The notes beneath the pieces were generated by a model. That model was not told the DNA's origin, did not search any database, and saw nothing but the letters and a program-made list of their open reading frames with translations. Below are positions 61,797 to 64,000 of a stretch of 64,000 nt of DNA, in pieces. The stretch's first letter is position 1; the number at the start of each line of letters is the position of its first letter. The translations under genes and the position numbers were made by a program. This DNA is from Cucumis sativus (Eukaryota > Streptophyta > Magnoliopsida > Cucurbitales > Cucurbitaceae): positions 4,650,001 through 4,714,000 of the forward strand of contig NC_026661.2 in NCBI RefSeq assembly GCF_000004075.3, given 5' to 3'.

Positions 61797-63918
61797 GAAT
61801 ATCAAAGCTCAAAACTGTATTTCTACTCAACATATTTTCAAGCTTGTTTTGTTTTTGCACAAAGTGCTTAGATATCTTTTCTTTTCTCTTTTTCTTCTTC
61901 CCTTCCCTCTTAAAAAGTTACATGGAAACTGAAGAGCTATATTGTATGTTTAGATAATTGTCTTACATTAGCTCCCTAATTCACAATGCCATTTTCAGTT
62001 GAGCAAGTTGAATACAAGCATTTCTCTAAAGATGAGGTTTTAGTAACGTGCATGCATCAGTTAAAGCAATGTTTTAGCAGTATACCAAACGAGAACTCCA
62101 AGCTTAACGAACCAATGCAGCGCAACTCTACTCTATTCTATCTTAACATTGGACACTAACTTTGCTTAATTCAACATCACGTACATAGAAAATTATTACC
62201 AAGTATCAACTCATTCTGCATCAGATAGACGTATACTACACAGACAACTTGTAATATTTTAAGAACTAAACCCTATATAGTCATGGGAGATGATTGAATC
62301 AAACCTTATTGAGATTATCAAAGTCTAAAGGTGCACCCACATCAATTTCTATTATTTTAGAAACTACAATTTTCTTCATTCATATTGTAGCTTTGAAAGT
62401 AAGCACATGGCCACCCACCAACATAACTTTTTTTTTTTTACCTCCTTAATTTGTGGTCAATTTGTTTACTACTATCCCTCTCTCTTCAATCACCATTTTC
62501 TTCATATACCCAATACCCATAATTCAACATTATTGTGTCACACCTCTATAATATAGTTTGAAGGTTATATTTTTGTTAAATGGAACAAAATTTCTTCCTT
62601 AATTTTATATGGATTGCTATTAGTTTTTCCAAGAAAACCAAATCTAATGCTCTGTACTTAGTTGATAATTCTTAATCTATTCCCTTGATTTATGGTCAAG
62701 TAATTAATTTAGTTAATCCAACAAATACATATAGTTTTCCTCTCTAAGCTACACTTCGGAATATATATCTTTCCATTTTTCTCCTCTTTAAATTATCTTC
62801 GACAATCATCCAATAAATTCTATTATGGTAATTTGAATTTAATAAAAACAGAAGTTTGAATATATAATAAATCAAACCAAGGTTTACACAAGGAGTTTTA
62901 TCAAAAGTTTTAAAATGAAATAAATTTTTAAAAGGTTTTTTTTTCCTCTGTCATTGGTTTGCCCTATATTGTCAAACTTAATGGTGTGTATATTTGTTTT
63001 CCCCCCTTAAATTCTTCCAAAAACATTATCTTTTTCATGTTCAAATAACTTGCTTCTTGCATACTCCATACAATTTGGGAATATATTGTCTTTATTTGTG
63101 GATGATCATGAGAAAATCTTTGAGTTTCTGAAGTTGACATATTGATGAAATTATTATAAGAAACTACAATAGCCATAGCTTGCATGCAACAATAGTTATG
63201 TATATTTAATTAGATCATCAAACAAGAATAAGATAATCAAACCCTATTTTCCAATTCAACTATATTAACAATGCTTAGCTTAGCCTAATACAAGCCACCT
63301 AGCCCTTTTTTTTATATATAAAAAAAGAAATGTTATAAAATAATAAAATAGTAGATGAAATTAATAAAAATTGTAGTCCCGATATGTATTTATTCATTAG
63401 ATTAACTTCATTTTAACAAAACATGAGTGTAGGTATCAATTGTTTTTGCACTCAAATATCTCAACTATATTTGCACATCTTTAGCATTCTCCTCATATCT
63501 CATTGACAATAAATCTTTATGGATGGATAAAGGATACAAAGATCGACGAGTTTAATTAGATGACAATTTGAATGATCAAATTATAAGAAAGAAAAGGGGA
63601 GATGTTGAGAAAGCATGTTGTCAAGTTGAGAAATGTCAATAAGAAAAAGAAGAAGATAAGGAGAGAGACATACACACTCTCACATGGGCAAAGACAGAAG
63701 CACTATTGAGAGAATGACTTTTGATCACAGTTCATTAAATATTAAACAAAACATTTTGATATGAAATTCAACTGTCTAGAGATTGTTAGTTATTTATAGC
63801 CATGTGAGCCAATCACGATAGCTTTTTGTTTTCCATAATTTAAAGCTATGTTTGCGCCACATTTTTTGGTGACACTTTCTTTTCATATTTACCATTTACT
63901 ATCTCTAAATATGTTAGT
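61797..63918. other. Intergenic region downstream of CGR, no gene seen
   Basis: It starts with the CGR 3' UTR, then AT-rich spacer. From about 63590 purine-rich tracts (AAGAAAAAGAAGAAGATAAGG), CATGTG and CCAATCACG words suggest the upstream promoter of the gene beyond the window. Confidence 0.5.
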
Positions 63919-63928
63919 TATATAAAAG
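63919..63928 (+). promoter_or_regulatory. TATA box of a gene starting beyond the window
   Basis: TATATAAAAG is followed about 30 bp later by a CA-rich, leader-like stretch (ATTCAACAACAACCATAC) with no ATG-led frame before the window ends. It looks like a core promoter and the start of a 5' UTR on the plus strand. Confidence 0.5.
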
Positions 63929-64000
63929 CCTCCCCCCACTTGCTTCATTATATTCAACAACAACCATACATAATAATCCTCATCTTCAGAATAATTATAG

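Noticed and set aside
1-64000. CRISPR arrays, rRNA genes, bacterial operons, organelle insertions, known plant miRNA sequences
   Set aside because: Looked for by eye and not found. The sequence is ordinary plant nuclear DNA.

Overview
This window is nuclear DNA from a dicot plant. It is AT-rich, its genes are split by GT-AG introns, it carries a eukaryotic tRNA gene, and its intergenic stretches hold microsatellites and MITE-like repeats. Gene content and repeat style fit a cucurbit (Cucumis-like), but that is an inference, because no species marker was searched. I rebuilt exon chains by hand from reading frames, splice sites and frame continuity. Every complete model closes to a multiple of three.

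Layout. Positions 1-2.2 kb hold a possible last exon of an upstream gene, empty AT-rich DNA, then a tRNA-Val(AAC). From 2.8 to 5.7 kb is a TIN1-like gene for an ER-stress protein (+), whose promoter carries stress-type motifs. From 5.6 to 20.6 kb is a three-unit tandem array. Each unit starts with the last codons of TIN1 and contains a SURNod19-family gene (-). Only copy 1 is intact. Copy 2 has a nonsense codon and copy 3 a 1-base frameshift, both in the last exon. Copy 3 looks like a mosaic of copies 1 and 2.

From 23.5 to 26.6 kb is an RLK7/HAIKU2-type LRR receptor kinase (+). From 27.3 to 30.9 kb is a ten-exon TPX2-related microtubule-associated protein gene (-) with a G2/M-type MSA element in its promoter. 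From 31.2 to 38.4 kb is AT-rich DNA with no gene found. From 38.5 to 42.7 kb is an eight-exon squalene epoxidase gene (+). From 44.2 to 48.9 kb is an eleven-exon DUF21/CBS (CNNM-type) membrane protein gene (-). From 49 to 57 kb is a second gene-poor stretch with a dead plant-mobile-domain remnant and a perfect 44-bp palindrome. From 58.4 to 61.8 kb is a CGR2/CGR3-type Golgi pectin methyltransferase gene (+). The last 100 bases look like the core promoter of a gene beginning just beyond the window.

The single-copy genes are ordinary housekeeping or signalling genes with no obvious shared pathway. The notable part is the TIN1-tail/SURNod19 array. It records serial duplication, decay and probable gene conversion of a stress-linked gene family beside a stress-inducible neighbour.
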